From Bacteroidota bacterium (lineage in GTDB: Bacteria > Bacteroidota > Bacteroidia > Cytophagales > Cyclobacteriaceae): DNA of 64,000 nucleotides. The translations under genes were made by a program, and so were the position numbers. The stretch is from assembly GCA_016866235.1 (NCBI GenBank), contig VGMW01000001.1, positions 496,001-560,000 on the forward strand. Direction: 5' to 3'. Positions 18,863 through 27,637 of this stretch are shown here, in pieces. Under the pieces are notes generated by a model. That model ran no database searches. It worked only from the letters and a program-made list of their open reading frames with translations, and was not told where the DNA came from. The first letter of the stretch is position 1. The number at the start of each line of letters is the position of its first letter.

Positions 18863-19057
18863 CTACTGTATGTAGGAGCGAATCAAAAAAAGAAAGAAAG
18901 GGAAGAACAATCCTATGCACGCCAATCCAAAATACCCCAACCAAGGCTGGTAACTGAGCATACCAGATACAAGCAAAACCTGGATGAACAGGTATGTTAC
19001 CATAATCGCCAAACAGGCGATGAATGCAGCGATACTACTTTTGGTTTTAAGAAACAT
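18863..19057 (-). CDS. Small two-TM membrane ORF, probably the detached N-terminus of the PAS kinase
   Basis: The 64-residue peptide has two hydrophobic helices (SIAAFIACLAIMVTYLFIQVLL and WLGYFGLACIGLFFPFFLFL). Its TAG stop (18863-18865) is followed without a gap by GTG AAG in the same frame, opening the PAS-repeat protein. One ancestral frame 19057-15896 with a membrane anchor, three PAS-PAS units and a kinase core explains the arrangement. A two-gene arrangement with reinitiation at the GTG is the alternative. Confidence 0.55.
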   Translation of the reverse strand: MFLKTKSSIAAFIACLAIMVTYLFIQVLLVSGMLSYQPWLGYFGLACIGLFFPFFLFLIRSYIQ

Positions 19058-19189
19058 GTCGGGTGCCTGGTTTTAAGTAGGTGGACAGCCTGAAACCATA
19101 ACATCAATGCTGCCCTTCGATCAAAGTTAGCACGCTAACCCTGTATTTTCAATGAATAAAATGATGACAATCAAAATCAAATCAGACCA

Positions 19190-20218
19190 TTAGGCCTTTT
19201 TACTCCTCTGTTTTATCTTCTCCTGAATGGGCTTAAATGGACCGAACTTGTGCTGCGCTTCGGTAAATCCATCCGAAAATGGCCCAAAGGGGTGGTCAAC
19301 TGGCTTTTTCGAAATGTCCGGCCAATCGGCGGACAAATCTTTTGTCGGGCGTGGTTGTGAATTCACAAAAGCTGCGATGTCCCATGCCTCCTCATCGGAG
19401 AGCTGAGGCCGGTCAAAGGTTGAACCCAGCGGCATGTTGGCTTTGATGTAACCTGCAAACCTCGACAGTCGGTATAATCCTGCTCCCGTATTGTAACTGT
19501 GTTCGCCCCAAAGCGGCGGATAAAACCAACCAGGTCCACCCGGCATACGTTGCCCTTGTCCTTCTCTGCCGTGACAAACCGTGCATTTCTGAGCGTAAAG
19601 AATTTTTCCATTTTCCGGACTTGCGGCACGATCCAAAAAAGGCAGACTAACCAGTCCGGATCCTAATGGGGAGACATCCTTTTCCACATTGCTACCTAGC
19701 CAACGGAACCAGGCTAAAATAGCTTTCATCTCGCGGCTCTCATTGGAAAGCGGTTTTCCGTTTAAGCTGCGTTCAATGCAATCGTTCACCCGTTTCTCCA
19801 TGGTCTCAATGCTCCCGGAACGTGCTCTAAACTTTGGATAGGTTGAAGCCACAGCGCTGTAGTTGTTTCCAAAGGGTCTTGTTCCTGCATCGAGGTGACA
19901 GTTCTGGCAGTTCATTCCGTTCGATAAGGCGCCAACTGAACCTTCCGGCCCCAGGTAGGCTGAAGTTTTCTCAATCAGCGATCTGCCATACCGGATAAGT
20001 TCAGCACTATCGGATTGATCAAGAAGGCTTAAATCCGGCGCATGCCACAAGGAATCCTTTTTTTGCTCAACGATGGGTGTCGGCGACTGACTGGGCGCAG
20101 GTGGTGAGAGCACCAGCCAGGACAGCACAAAACAGGAAAGCAGTACAACAACCGATACCAATAAGGTTAGCCTTACAAGGCTGAAAATTTTATTGGCCGG
20201 TGATTGCAGGGGCTCCAA
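19190..20218 (-). CDS. tsdA: TsdA-like diheme cytochrome c (thiosulfate dehydrogenase family)
   Basis: The protein has 342 residues. An N-terminal TM anchor (about 12-37) puts the rest in the periplasm. Two c-type haem motifs are seen: CQNCH (104-108) and CTVCH (212-216). The first lies in GMNCQNCHLDAGTRPFGNNY followed by STYPKFRARSG, the hallmark of thiosulfate dehydrogenase. Cys147 in NDCIERSLNG is a candidate for the axial Cys ligand known in that family. The family couples two thiosulfates to tetrathionate (or the reverse). It is last in an operon with a split YeeE/YedE transporter and a TauE exporter, which supports a sulfur substrate. Confidence 0.85.
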   Translation of the reverse strand: MEPLQSPANKIFSLVRLTLLVSVVVLLSCFVLSWLVLSPPAPSQSPTPIVEQKKDSLWHAPDLSLLDQSDSAELIRYGRSLIEKTSAYLGPEGSVGALSNGMNCQNCHLDAGTRPFGNNYSAVASTYPKFRARSGSIETMEKRVNDCIERSLNGKPLSNESREMKAILAWFRWLGSNVEKDVSPLGSGLVSLPFLDRAASPENGKILYAQKCTVCHGREGQGQRMPGGPGWFYPPLWGEHSYNTGAGLYRLSRFAGYIKANMPLGSTFDRPQLSDEEAWDIAAFVNSQPRPTKDLSADWPDISKKPVDHPFGPFSDGFTEAQHKFGPFKPIQEKIKQRSKKA

Positions 20219-20224
20219 GATTTT

Positions 20225-20725
20225 TTAGTGTGGAAGTTTCTCTTTGAGTAAACCGTAGGTCCAGGTTCCAGCCAATGCACTCAATAAGGTTACAGCAATT
20301 TGGGGATAGCCGCTGGTGATTTGTGCGAACAACGGACCGGGACAGGCACCGGTCAACGCCCACCCGAATCCAAACAGCAATCCTCCCCAAACAACACCCA
20401 TGTGAAATTTTTTATCAGAAAGTACCACTGCCTCACCTTGAATGGTTTTGGTTCCAAATTTTTTAATCAGCCATACTGAAACCACTGCAGTGAAAACTGC
20501 TGAGCCAATCACGCCGTACATGTGAAAAGAATCGAAGCGGAACATTTCCTGAATGCGGTACCAACTGGAAATCTCTGCCTTTACAAAGACCACTCCGGTT
20601 AATAATCCCGCCAAAAGATATTTGATGTTTGATCCCAGCCATGATTCACGGGAGGACTGAAAATTCGACAGGTCATCCCCGCCGGTAAACTTTTCTGAGT
20701 TATTGTTTTGGTTGAGTGTTGACAT
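20225..20725 (-). CDS. YeeE/YedE-family transporter, C-terminal half protein (DUF6691 type)
   Basis: This 166-residue membrane protein has about four TM helices. The substrate-path signature GFGWALTGACPGPL carries the conserved Cys of YeeE-type thiosulfate transporters. The frame is open to a TTG at 20740, but the ATG at 20725 is preferred; it lies 11 bases after the stop of the partner half. With 20737-21300 it forms a split two-subunit transporter. It is followed after 6 bases by the tsdA-like gene. Confidence 0.85.
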   Translation of the reverse strand: MSTLNQNNNSEKFTGGDDLSNFQSSRESWLGSNIKYLLAGLLTGVVFVKAEISSWYRIQEMFRFDSFHMYGVIGSAVFTAVVSVWLIKKFGTKTIQGEAVVLSDKKFHMGVVWGGLLFGFGWALTGACPGPLFAQITSGYPQIAVTLLSALAGTWTYGLLKEKLPH

Positions 20726-20736
20726 ACAGGGAGCGA

Positions 20737-21300
20737 TCAAATCAGTTTGATGAGAAAGGGAAATAAAACATGCACCATAATAAATCCACCGGCCATAAAA
20801 CTAACCGTGGCAACAAGCGAAGGCCATTGCAAGGTTGACAAACCGAAAATGGCGTGTCCGGAGGTACAACCGCCGCCGTAACGGGTTCCAAATCCAACCA
20901 GAAATCCTCCCAACACGAAAAACAATAATCCATTTGAGGTGAACAATTGTTCAGGTCCAAAAATGGAAGCAGGCATCAACGTTCCATTGCTTTCAATACC
21001 AAGTGTTGCAAGCGCTGATGCGGTGGCTGGCGCTACGGTAATTGCTTCAGGGTTTGCCAAGGGTCCGGCGGCCAACCATCCGCCAACACCAATTCCCACC
21101 ACAAAAAATATGTTCCAGATTTCATGTTTCCATTGGTATTGGAAGAATGGAATTTTAGCCGGCAGGCAAGCGGCGCAAATGTGTCTGAGGCTACCGGAGA
21201 TCCCAAATCTTTTGTTGCCCAACAACAGCAACAGTGGTACCATGAGGCCAAGGATGGGACCGGCTACATACCAGGGCCAGGGCTTAACTAATGAGTCCAT
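20737..21300 (-). CDS. YeeE/YedE-family transporter, N-terminal half protein
   Basis: This 187-residue membrane protein has the paired signature GFGTRYGGGCTSGHAIFG, with a Cys that relays thiosulfate in characterised YeeE proteins. An extra pair of Cys lies near the N-terminus (HICAACLPAKIPFF). It is expected to assemble with the adjacent half protein to import a small sulfur anion across the inner membrane. It is the second gene of the TauE, YeeE-A, YeeE-B, TsdA operon. Confidence 0.87.
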   Translation of the reverse strand: MDSLVKPWPWYVAGPILGLMVPLLLLLGNKRFGISGSLRHICAACLPAKIPFFQYQWKHEIWNIFFVVGIGVGGWLAAGPLANPEAITVAPATASALATLGIESNGTLMPASIFGPEQLFTSNGLLFFVLGGFLVGFGTRYGGGCTSGHAIFGLSTLQWPSLVATVSFMAGGFIMVHVLFPFLIKLI

Positions 21301-21362
21301 GATGAGAATTAAAAGATAAAGATAGTCCGTGAGGACCAGAAAAGGATGGATTTAATGCTCGT

Positions 21363-22148
21363 TCAGAGCTCCTTCCACAACATGACCATGCCGGTCAACA
21401 GTACGAACCATCCGAAAATGGGTCTGAGTTTTTCGTCAGAAATATGGCGTGCCATTTTGCTGCCGACCAGTATTCCACCAATGGCAAATCCACTAAACAA
21501 AAGAAGAAATCTGTAATCGATCGGTGCGCCTGTCAGTAAGTCGCCTGTAAACCCTATGAGTGATTTGGCGGCGATGATGAGCAGGGAAGTACCCACAGCA
21601 TGTTTCATGGGCAGTCCGGCAAAAAGAATCAATGCTGGGATAATCAAAAATCCTCCGCCTGCGCCCACCAAACCGGTGAGTCCACCAACGAGAAATCCTT
21701 CAGTAAAAATCAGCTGATAATTCAGCTGCTCCACTTTGGATGTACTGGTTTTATTGGGCTGGAAAATCATGGTTAATGCTGCGCCCAGCATGAGAACAGC
21801 AAAGAGTAAAAGGATCAGGCTTGATTTGGTAAGCAGGAAGTCGCCGGTCTGGAAAATATTTTCCGGTATGGCCGGCAGTAGTTTGGCGCGCACCAGCCAG
21901 ACCGAGGCAATGGAAGGCGCTCCGAAGACAAGGGCAATTTTAAGATCGATGAAACCTCTCCTAAAGTGACTGTAGGAACCGATGAGGCTTGCGGTGCCAA
22001 CGATGAACAAGGAATAGGCTGTAGCCGTAACCGGGTTGATGTTAAACAGGTACACCAGAATTGGAACAGTAAGTATGGAGCCACCGCCGCCAATGAGGCC
22101 TAGCAAAATGCCCATGACGACTGCAGATAAATAACCCAGAAATTCCAT
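21363..22148 (-). CDS. TauE/SafE-family anion exporter
   Basis: The 261-residue integral membrane protein has about eight TM helices. The duplicated family motifs are GLIGGGGSILTVPILVYLF near the N-terminus and GLVGAGGGFLIIPALILFAG in the middle. The family exports sulfite, sulfoacetate and related organosulfur anions. It is the first gene of the sulfur operon, 62 bases upstream of the YeeE half gene, so export of sulfite or import of a sulfur anion fits. A palindrome lies in its upstream region. Confidence 0.88.
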   Translation of the reverse strand: MEFLGYLSAVVMGILLGLIGGGGSILTVPILVYLFNINPVTATAYSLFIVGTASLIGSYSHFRRGFIDLKIALVFGAPSIASVWLVRAKLLPAIPENIFQTGDFLLTKSSLILLLFAVLMLGAALTMIFQPNKTSTSKVEQLNYQLIFTEGFLVGGLTGLVGAGGGFLIIPALILFAGLPMKHAVGTSLLIIAAKSLIGFTGDLLTGAPIDYRFLLLFSGFAIGGILVGSKMARHISDEKLRPIFGWFVLLTGMVMLWKEL

Positions 22149-22193
22149 TATCGATGACCGCGCGAAGGTAGAAACATTCGCGCTGTGTCGCGC

Positions 22194-22207
22194 GTGACCT
22201 GAGTCAC
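22194..22207. promoter_or_regulatory. FNR/CRP-like palindrome upstream of sulfur operon
   Basis: GTGAC-CTGA-GTCAC is a perfect inverted repeat with 5-4-5 spacing, like FNR-family operators, 46 bases upstream of the TauE start. Next to it lie CGCG-rich blocks (22159-22194). It could instead form part of a transcript end for the gene finishing at 22245. Confidence 0.4.
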
Positions 22208-22244
22208 TATTGGTTTTGTTTGCGTTACAGCTAAAAAATTTTAA

Positions 22245-23216
22245 TCACCATTTTTCCAAACCAAGAAGTTTTTTGCCCAAATCAGTGAGTGTGGCCGTCT
22301 GATATTTTGTCTGTTCCCACTTCCTGGGGTCGCCCGGGAATGCATAGCCCTCCGGTGCCATTCGATCGCGCCAGGAGCGGATCCGCCAGTCTTTTAAGGG
22401 TTCGTTGTCCTCTTCCGCAGGCATCATAGAAATGTATTGAGCCATTCTCACCTTATCCGTACTGTTGTTGGCACGAATGCCGTGTGGTTGCAGACTGTTG
22501 AAGATCAGTAAATCGCCAGCCTCAAGTTTCACCTTCACCAATTCATAACCGGTGACGTCAGGTTTAAAATGATCCCATCCCTCCGGTTGTTTGGCTTTCC
22601 AGGCTTCGTAATTCCTGAACAGCTCAGGCACACATTGAAAGCCGCCCATATTTTCATCGGTTTGATCTGCCAGAGCAAGGACGCCCTGCACGTTCACGGG
22701 TTTGGTTTCAGGGTTGTAATCCCAATGAATAAATGCTTTGTATTCAAAACCAGGTCTAATGGGAAAATTCAGGTTGGCCCTGTCTATGGTTACCCAGAGT
22801 TTTTCAGTTCCCCAGATGTCCACAAAAGCATCATACACCCGGCGCGTCATTCGGTTGTTCCACAGGTGCTGGTGGTTGTAAACTTCCACCATCCCTGTAT
22901 TCACCAATTCCTTCATTTGCATGTCTGCCCGTGGTGCTGTGTACCAGGTGGAAGGATCGTTGGGATTTTTCTCTTCGAATTCCCATAAGAAGTTTGCAGT
23001 GGCCTGGGCCTGTTCTCTTGGTACTGCATTTTTTATAACGATGTAGCCATTCTCAACCCAGAATTTCCAATCTGCTTCACTCAAAACCCTGAGGGGCTGA
23101 CCATTGGTTCGATCGTTTAATTTAAAGTTGCTGGATTTGGCGACGGAGGGATTTCCGGGAATGTCCTTGTGGGCATTGTTGGGAATCATTGTGGGGTTCA
23201 TCGTGCGGTTTTCCAT
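22245..23216 (-). CDS. Phytanoyl-CoA dioxygenase (PhyH)-family protein
   Basis: The protein has 323 residues. The Fe(II)/2-oxoglutarate dioxygenase facial triad is visible as HWD (in KAFIHWDYNPE) and the distal His in LQPHGIRANN, followed by the oxoglutarate-binding Arg region. The N-terminus has the usual ENGYIVIKNAVPREQA strand. It is a soluble oxygenase; the substrate is unknown, as family members hydroxylate lipids, ectoine and many secondary metabolites. The start may be 23216 or the ATG five codons later. No clear operon partner. Confidence 0.9.
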   Translation of the reverse strand: MENRTMNPTMIPNNAHKDIPGNPSVAKSSNFKLNDRTNGQPLRVLSEADWKFWVENGYIVIKNAVPREQAQATANFLWEFEEKNPNDPSTWYTAPRADMQMKELVNTGMVEVYNHQHLWNNRMTRRVYDAFVDIWGTEKLWVTIDRANLNFPIRPGFEYKAFIHWDYNPETKPVNVQGVLALADQTDENMGGFQCVPELFRNYEAWKAKQPEGWDHFKPDVTGYELVKVKLEAGDLLIFNSLQPHGIRANNSTDKVRMAQYISMMPAEEDNEPLKDWRIRSWRDRMAPEGYAFPGDPRKWEQTKYQTATLTDLGKKLLGLEKW

Positions 23217-23433
23217 GATAGGGTAATCTGTTTTTTTCTGGAATCAGGCAGGGAAGTGCTTATGTTAAATCCATGCCCCGACATCGAAATTTAGCATGGC
23301 TTGATTTAAATCCAATACACTAAATCATCCGGCTTTTCGACCCAAAAACCCGCCACACCTGTATTTATTGTATTCACTCCGTTGATCTGGTGCGCATGAT
23401 GGGCAATAGACACCTGACTGCGAAATTTGCCCC

Positions 23434-23859
23434 ATGATTCTTCTGTTTTTGGTGGCTGCAGTCGGATGGTTTGGTGGTTTTTACCAACCGGAATCCTCTA
23501 CGTTGACCGTTAAGATTCAGGGTTTCAGAAGCGCCAAGGGCCAGGTAGGTATCCTGGTCTTCCCGGGTAAAGAGGGTTTCCCGTCTGATAGACATAAAGC
23601 GGTTCGACAGGTATTGGTTCCATTGAATGGAACTTCTCTCGTGCATAGTTTCAGTAATCTTCCAAATGGAAATTATGCGGTAACGGTTATGCACGATGAA
23701 AACGGGAATAATGAATTGGATGTAAACTTTTTGGGTATTCCCAAGGAGGGTTATGCTTTTTCAGGAAGTGGTGCTGCGTTGTTGGGACCTCCTTCCTTTG
23801 AAAAAGCAGCGGTCAGGCTGGAGGCCAACCGTACCATTGATTTGAAATTGAGTTATTGA
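23434..23859 (+). CDS. DUF2141 exported protein
   Basis: The protein has 141 residues with an N-terminal hydrophobic segment (MILLFLVAAVGWFGGFY) as signal or anchor. The DUF2141 core is recognisable: LTVKIQGFRSAKGQVGILVF, then GNYAVTVMHDENGNNELD and FLGIPKEGYAFSG. The DENGN segment looks like a Ca-type acidic loop. The family is common in Bacteroidota envelopes; its function is unknown. Confidence 0.88.
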   Translation: MILLFLVAAVGWFGGFYQPESSTLTVKIQGFRSAKGQVGILVFPGKEGFPSDRHKAVRQVLVPLNGTSLVHSFSNLPNGNYAVTVMHDENGNNELDVNFLGIPKEGYAFSGSGAALLGPPSFEKAAVRLEANRTIDLKLSY

Positions 23860-23890
23860 CCAGAGGTAAGGAGGATTCACATTCTCTCAG

Positions 23891-23931
23891 GGCAACCCGG
23901 GCTTGTTTTTGGGGTTAGGTCTTGGGTTGCC
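23891..23931. terminator. Inverted repeat after DUF2141 gene, weak terminator candidate
   Basis: GGCAACCC (23891-23898) pairs with GGGTTGCC (23924-23931) around a 25-base loop, about 30 bases past the DUF2141 stop. There is no compact U-tract directly after it, so termination is uncertain. Confidence 0.3.
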
Positions 23932-24010
23932 GCTCTGGGAATTTTATTTCTGTTTCACTTCAGGACTCCGTCAGCGATCTGTTAATGAATTTCACCAGAG
24001 GGACTGCCGC

Positions 24011-24638
24011 TTAATAATGCTTTAAGATTGATTTAATGCTGTTCTTATTAAGCAGCGTATCATCATCCACCGCTGCAGTTACTGTAAAACTTTTCAATTT
24101 CAGGTATTCGAGCCCCGGATGTTCGGGCGAATAACCTTTCGGCGGACGAGATAATTCAGCTTCTCGATCCAGGTCTCCAAAAGTTTTTTTGAAGACAGAT
24201 GATTTCACAATGGATTTGAATTCATCCAAACAATAGTCGATCTCCTGCCTGATGGTGCTGACCTGCTCGGGCTCCGGCATCCAAATTCCGGCCGCCAAAA
24301 CTGTTGCCTGGCTCGATATGAAGATAATAACCTGCTGTTGCCGATTTTTTTCCGCCTTTATTCATAAAGACTCCAAAGTTGTTTTTGTACGGTCGTTTAT
24401 CGTTGCTGAACCGGATATCGCGGTTAATTCGGAATAGACATTTATTCGATTCAATGGGTCGCAGATCGTCGTCCATCAGCTTTAGCGATTCCAACAATTC
24501 ATGAACGTATTCGTGAAACACTTCCCTGCAGGCTGAATAAGTTGGCCTGTTGGCATCAAACCATTCCTTTCTATTGTTTTTCTTCAGCGCCTTTAAAAAC
24601 TTAAAAACCGAATGGGTAAGTGAGGGTAAATTTTTCAC
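24011..24638 (-). pseudogene. DUF2461 protein, frameshifted near 24290
   Basis: The first frame (from ATG 24638) gives the DUF2461 N-terminus (FLKALKKNNRKEWFDANRP, LFRINRDIRFSNDKRPYK, GYYLHIEPGNSF). It then leaves the family sequence and stops at 24222. The neighbouring frame carries the rest (AAGIWMPEPEQVSTIRQEI to the C-terminus) and ends at 24011. One extra base, or two missing bases, near the TTTT run around 24293 explains the switch. The function of the family is unknown. Confidence 0.85.
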
Positions 24639-24807
24639 GTGACGAAGATAGACAATGCCAAGGTTGCCGCTGAAGGAAAACTTTATGATTTCGGTGGTTT
24701 TACCGCGTAAAAATTCATTTTTCCATGTTTGGAATAACCTCCGGCGTTACGATTGAAAACGCTATTTTCGCACTTCACATTCTGATTGCAAACTTTAAAT
24801 TCTCATA

Positions 24808-25932
24808 ATGAAAATTGGTGTCGTTAAGGAAACACGTGATTTTGAAAAGCGGGTTTCCCTTACCCCTGACAGTGTAAAGCTGCTCGTTAAAAAAGGTTAT
24901 CAAGTCATCGTCGAATCCGGTGCCGGCGCACAATCTTTTTTTTCCGATGAAGAATTCTCTGCCGCAGGCGCATCACTGGTTCCAAGGGATGAAGCCCTGG
25001 GTGCCGATGTGGTCCTGAAAGTCAATGCCCCGACCGAAGAAGAGATTTCCCGTATGCGGCAGGGTGCGGCAAGTATTTCTTTCCTGTATGCGCACACCAA
25101 CAAATCTTTGGTGGACACCCTGAAGTCGAAAAATATTTCATCTTTTTCCATGGATGCGGTGCCCCGTATTTCGCGGGCACAGAAAATGGATGCACTGAGC
25201 TCTCAGGCAAATTTGGGTGGCTATAAGGCTGTTCTGCTCGGCGCAAACCACCTGACAAAAATTTTTCCGCTCATGATGACTTCTGCCGGTACCATCACAC
25301 CCGGCAGGGTATTGATTTTTGGAGCAGGCGTAGCAGGTCTGCAGGCCATTGCCACCGCCAAGCGTCTTGGTGCTGTGGTGGAGGTGAGTGATGTTCGACC
25401 TGAAACCAAAGAACAGGTGGAGTCATTGGGTGGACGTTTTCTGGTGGTGGAAGGCGCAGAGGGTGTGAAAACCACCGGCGGCTATGCCAGTGAAGTATCT
25501 GAGGATTTCCTCAAGAAGCAGAAACAACTGATCGCCGATAAAATCCGTGAGGCTGATCTGGTGATTACCACAGCGCTGGTGATGGGTAAGAAATCACCAA
25601 TCCTGGTTACGGAGGAAATGGTGAAGACCATGAAGAAGGGATCGGTAATTGTAGACATGGCTGTTGAGTCGGGAGGCAATTGTGAGCTCTCCGAAATACA
25701 TAAGACCGTGGTCAAACACGGTGTCACCATTGTTGGTGAGTCCAACCTTCCTTCGCTCCTGGCCACCAATGCGAGTCAGCTTTATGCCACCAACATCAGT
25801 ACCCTGTTGATGCACCTGTCTACCAAAGATGGTTTTCAACTGGATCAGGAGGAGGAGATCACCAAAGGTGTTCTCATCACCCATGGCGGTGCATTGGTCC
25901 ATGAATTCACCAAGAAAATTTTAAACCAGTAA
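24808..25932 (+). CDS. pntAA: NAD(P) transhydrogenase subunit alpha, NAD-binding part
   Basis: The protein has 374 residues. This soluble domain I binds NAD(H): the N-terminal KETRDFEKRVSLTPDSV of the alanine dehydrogenase/PNT family, the MDALSSQANLGGYKAV segment, the nucleotide loop IFGAGVAGLQAIATAKRLGA and DVRPETKEQVESLGG are all present. It forms the proton-translocating transhydrogenase with the next two genes, transferring hydride from NADH to NADP+ at the expense of the proton gradient. The alpha subunit is split, as in Rhodospirillum-type enzymes. Start ATG 24808. Confidence 0.96.
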   Translation: MKIGVVKETRDFEKRVSLTPDSVKLLVKKGYQVIVESGAGAQSFFSDEEFSAAGASLVPRDEALGADVVLKVNAPTEEEISRMRQGAASISFLYAHTNKSLVDTLKSKNISSFSMDAVPRISRAQKMDALSSQANLGGYKAVLLGANHLTKIFPLMMTSAGTITPGRVLIFGAGVAGLQAIATAKRLGAVVEVSDVRPETKEQVESLGGRFLVVEGAEGVKTTGGYASEVSEDFLKKQKQLIADKIREADLVITTALVMGKKSPILVTEEMVKTMKKGSVIVDMAVESGGNCELSEIHKTVVKHGVTIVGESNLPSLLATNASQLYATNISTLLMHLSTKDGFQLDQEEEITKGVLITHGGALVHEFTKKILNQ

Positions 25933-25948
25933 TTGATCGTTAAACCAT

Positions 25949-26236
25949 ATGAGTGCTGAATCATTAATCATTTTGCTGTACGTGCTGGTCCTGGCCAGCT
26001 ACCTCGGTTTCGAGTTGATTGCCAAAGTGCCACCAACCCTTCACACGCCTTTAATGTCCGGGTCAAACGCCATTTCAGGAATTACCATAGTTGGTGCCAT
26101 CCTGGCTTGTAACGAGCTCGGCTACACCAGCACTGCCAAGTGGTTGGGCATGGCTGCCCTGGTACTGGCCACAGTGAATGTGATGGGTGGCTACGCTGTT
26201 ACGGATCGTATGTTGAAAATGTTCAAAAAGAAATGA
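25949..26236 (+). CDS. pntAB: NAD(P) transhydrogenase subunit alpha, membrane part
   Basis: This 95-residue membrane protein has three to four helices and the conserved TLHTPLMSGSNAISGI segment of domain II. It starts 16 bases after pntAA and overlaps the pntB start by four bases (ATGA), so translation is coupled. With pntB it forms the proton channel. Confidence 0.95.
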   Translation: MSAESLIILLYVLVLASYLGFELIAKVPPTLHTPLMSGSNAISGITIVGAILACNELGYTSTAKWLGMAALVLATVNVMGGYAVTDRMLKMFKKK

Positions 26237-27618
26237 GCCTGCTAATTTCCATCGCCTACCTGATTGCCTCGGTATTGGTTATCGTGGGCATCAAACTCAT
26301 GAACAAAACCAAGGATGCCCGGAGAGGAAACTTTCTGTCTGCAGTGGGTATGCTGATTGCCATCGCAGCCACCCTGGTACAGGTTCAATTGGTTACCTAT
26401 ACTGAAATCGCTGTTTGTATGGCAATTGGAACGGCCATCGGACTCTACTATGCATATAAAGTGGAGATGACCCAGATTCCTGAGATGGTTGCTTTGTTCA
26501 ACGGATTTGGTGGTCTGGCTTCTGTTTTTGTTGGGCTGTCGGATTATTTCCTGCGTACCCAAACCCTTAATGAGGAGATGGGTGCGGTTATTGCCGTAAG
26601 TATTATCCTAAGTATTCTTATCGGTGGCGTGACGTTCACAGGATCTATGGTGGCGTTTCTTAAACTCAATGGAAAGATCACAGGATCACCGATTACTTTC
26701 TCCGGCCAGCATCTTTTGAATCTTCTTTTGTTATTGGCATTTATTGGTGCTTCCATCCTGGTTTATCTGACACCAGCGGATCCGCTTTTTGTTTACGTTA
26801 TAACTGGAGTGGCATTGCTTCTGGGCATACTCACGGTAATTCCAATTGGTGGCGCCGATATGCCGGTGGTCATATCCCTCTTAAACTCTTATTCAGGGAT
26901 GGCTGCCTGTGCGACCGGATTTATTTTGAACAACAACGTGCTGATTGTAGCCGGTTCGTTGGTTGGTGCTTCAGGCATTATCCTGACCCAAATAATGTGT
27001 AAGGCGATGAACCGCTCGCTGACGAATGTATTGCTTGGTGGCTTTGGTCAGACCAATGCTGCAACTGCGGCCGATGGTCCTGCCATTGTGATCAAGGAAG
27101 TTGGTGTAGAAGAAACAGCCATGCTTTTTGATTCTGCATCGTCTGTTATTGTTGTGCCTGGCTATGGTATGGCCGTGGCGCAAGCGCAACACGTCATCCG
27201 TGAATTGATGGAACAATGTGAGAAGCGCAACATTCAGTTTCGCTTTGCCATCCATCCGGTAGCTGGTCGCATGCCTGGTCACATGAACGTGTTGTTGGCG
27301 GAGGCGAATGTCCCTTATGATAAATTGGTTGAAATGGAGCAGATCAACGATGATTTTGCCAATACGGACTTGGTTTTTGTGGTGGGCGCAAACGATGTGG
27401 TCAACCCTGCTGCCCGCACCAATCCCGCCAGTCCGATCTTTGGAATGCCCATTCTGAATGCCGACAAGGCCAAGACGGTGATCGTTAGCAAGCGAAGCAT
27501 GGGTAAGGGATATGCCGGCATTGAAAACGAGCTATTTGGTTACCCGAACTGCCTGATGTTGTTTGGTGATGCCAAGCAAACCATCACGAAGGTTGTCGGT
27601 GAGATGAAAGAGATGTAA
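26233..27618 (+). CDS. pntB: NAD(P) transhydrogenase subunit beta
   Basis: The protein has 461 residues from the ATG at 26233. An upstream in-frame start at 26140 lies inside pntAB and gives a non-family N-terminus, so it is rejected. About nine TM helices of domain II (NSYSGMAACATGF) are followed by the NADP-binding domain III: VVPGYGMAVAQAQH, GRMPGHMNVLLAEA and GANDVVNPAA. The operon continues 19 bases later into an isomerase gene. Confidence 0.96.
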   Translation: MSLLISIAYLIASVLVIVGIKLMNKTKDARRGNFLSAVGMLIAIAATLVQVQLVTYTEIAVCMAIGTAIGLYYAYKVEMTQIPEMVALFNGFGGLASVFVGLSDYFLRTQTLNEEMGAVIAVSIILSILIGGVTFTGSMVAFLKLNGKITGSPITFSGQHLLNLLLLLAFIGASILVYLTPADPLFVYVITGVALLLGILTVIPIGGADMPVVISLLNSYSGMAACATGFILNNNVLIVAGSLVGASGIILTQIMCKAMNRSLTNVLLGGFGQTNAATAADGPAIVIKEVGVEETAMLFDSASSVIVVPGYGMAVAQAQHVIRELMEQCEKRNIQFRFAIHPVAGRMPGHMNVLLAEANVPYDKLVEMEQINDDFANTDLVFVVGANDVVNPAARTNPASPIFGMPILNADKAKTVIVSKRSMGKGYAGIENELFGYPNCLMLFGDAKQTITKVVGEMKEM

Positions 27619-27637
27619 TCGTTTTAAATCAATCCGA

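Noticed and set aside
26140-26232. N-terminal extension of pntB
   Set aside because: It lies in the pntAB coding region and gives a non-family sequence; ATG 26233 with the ATGA overlap is clearly better.
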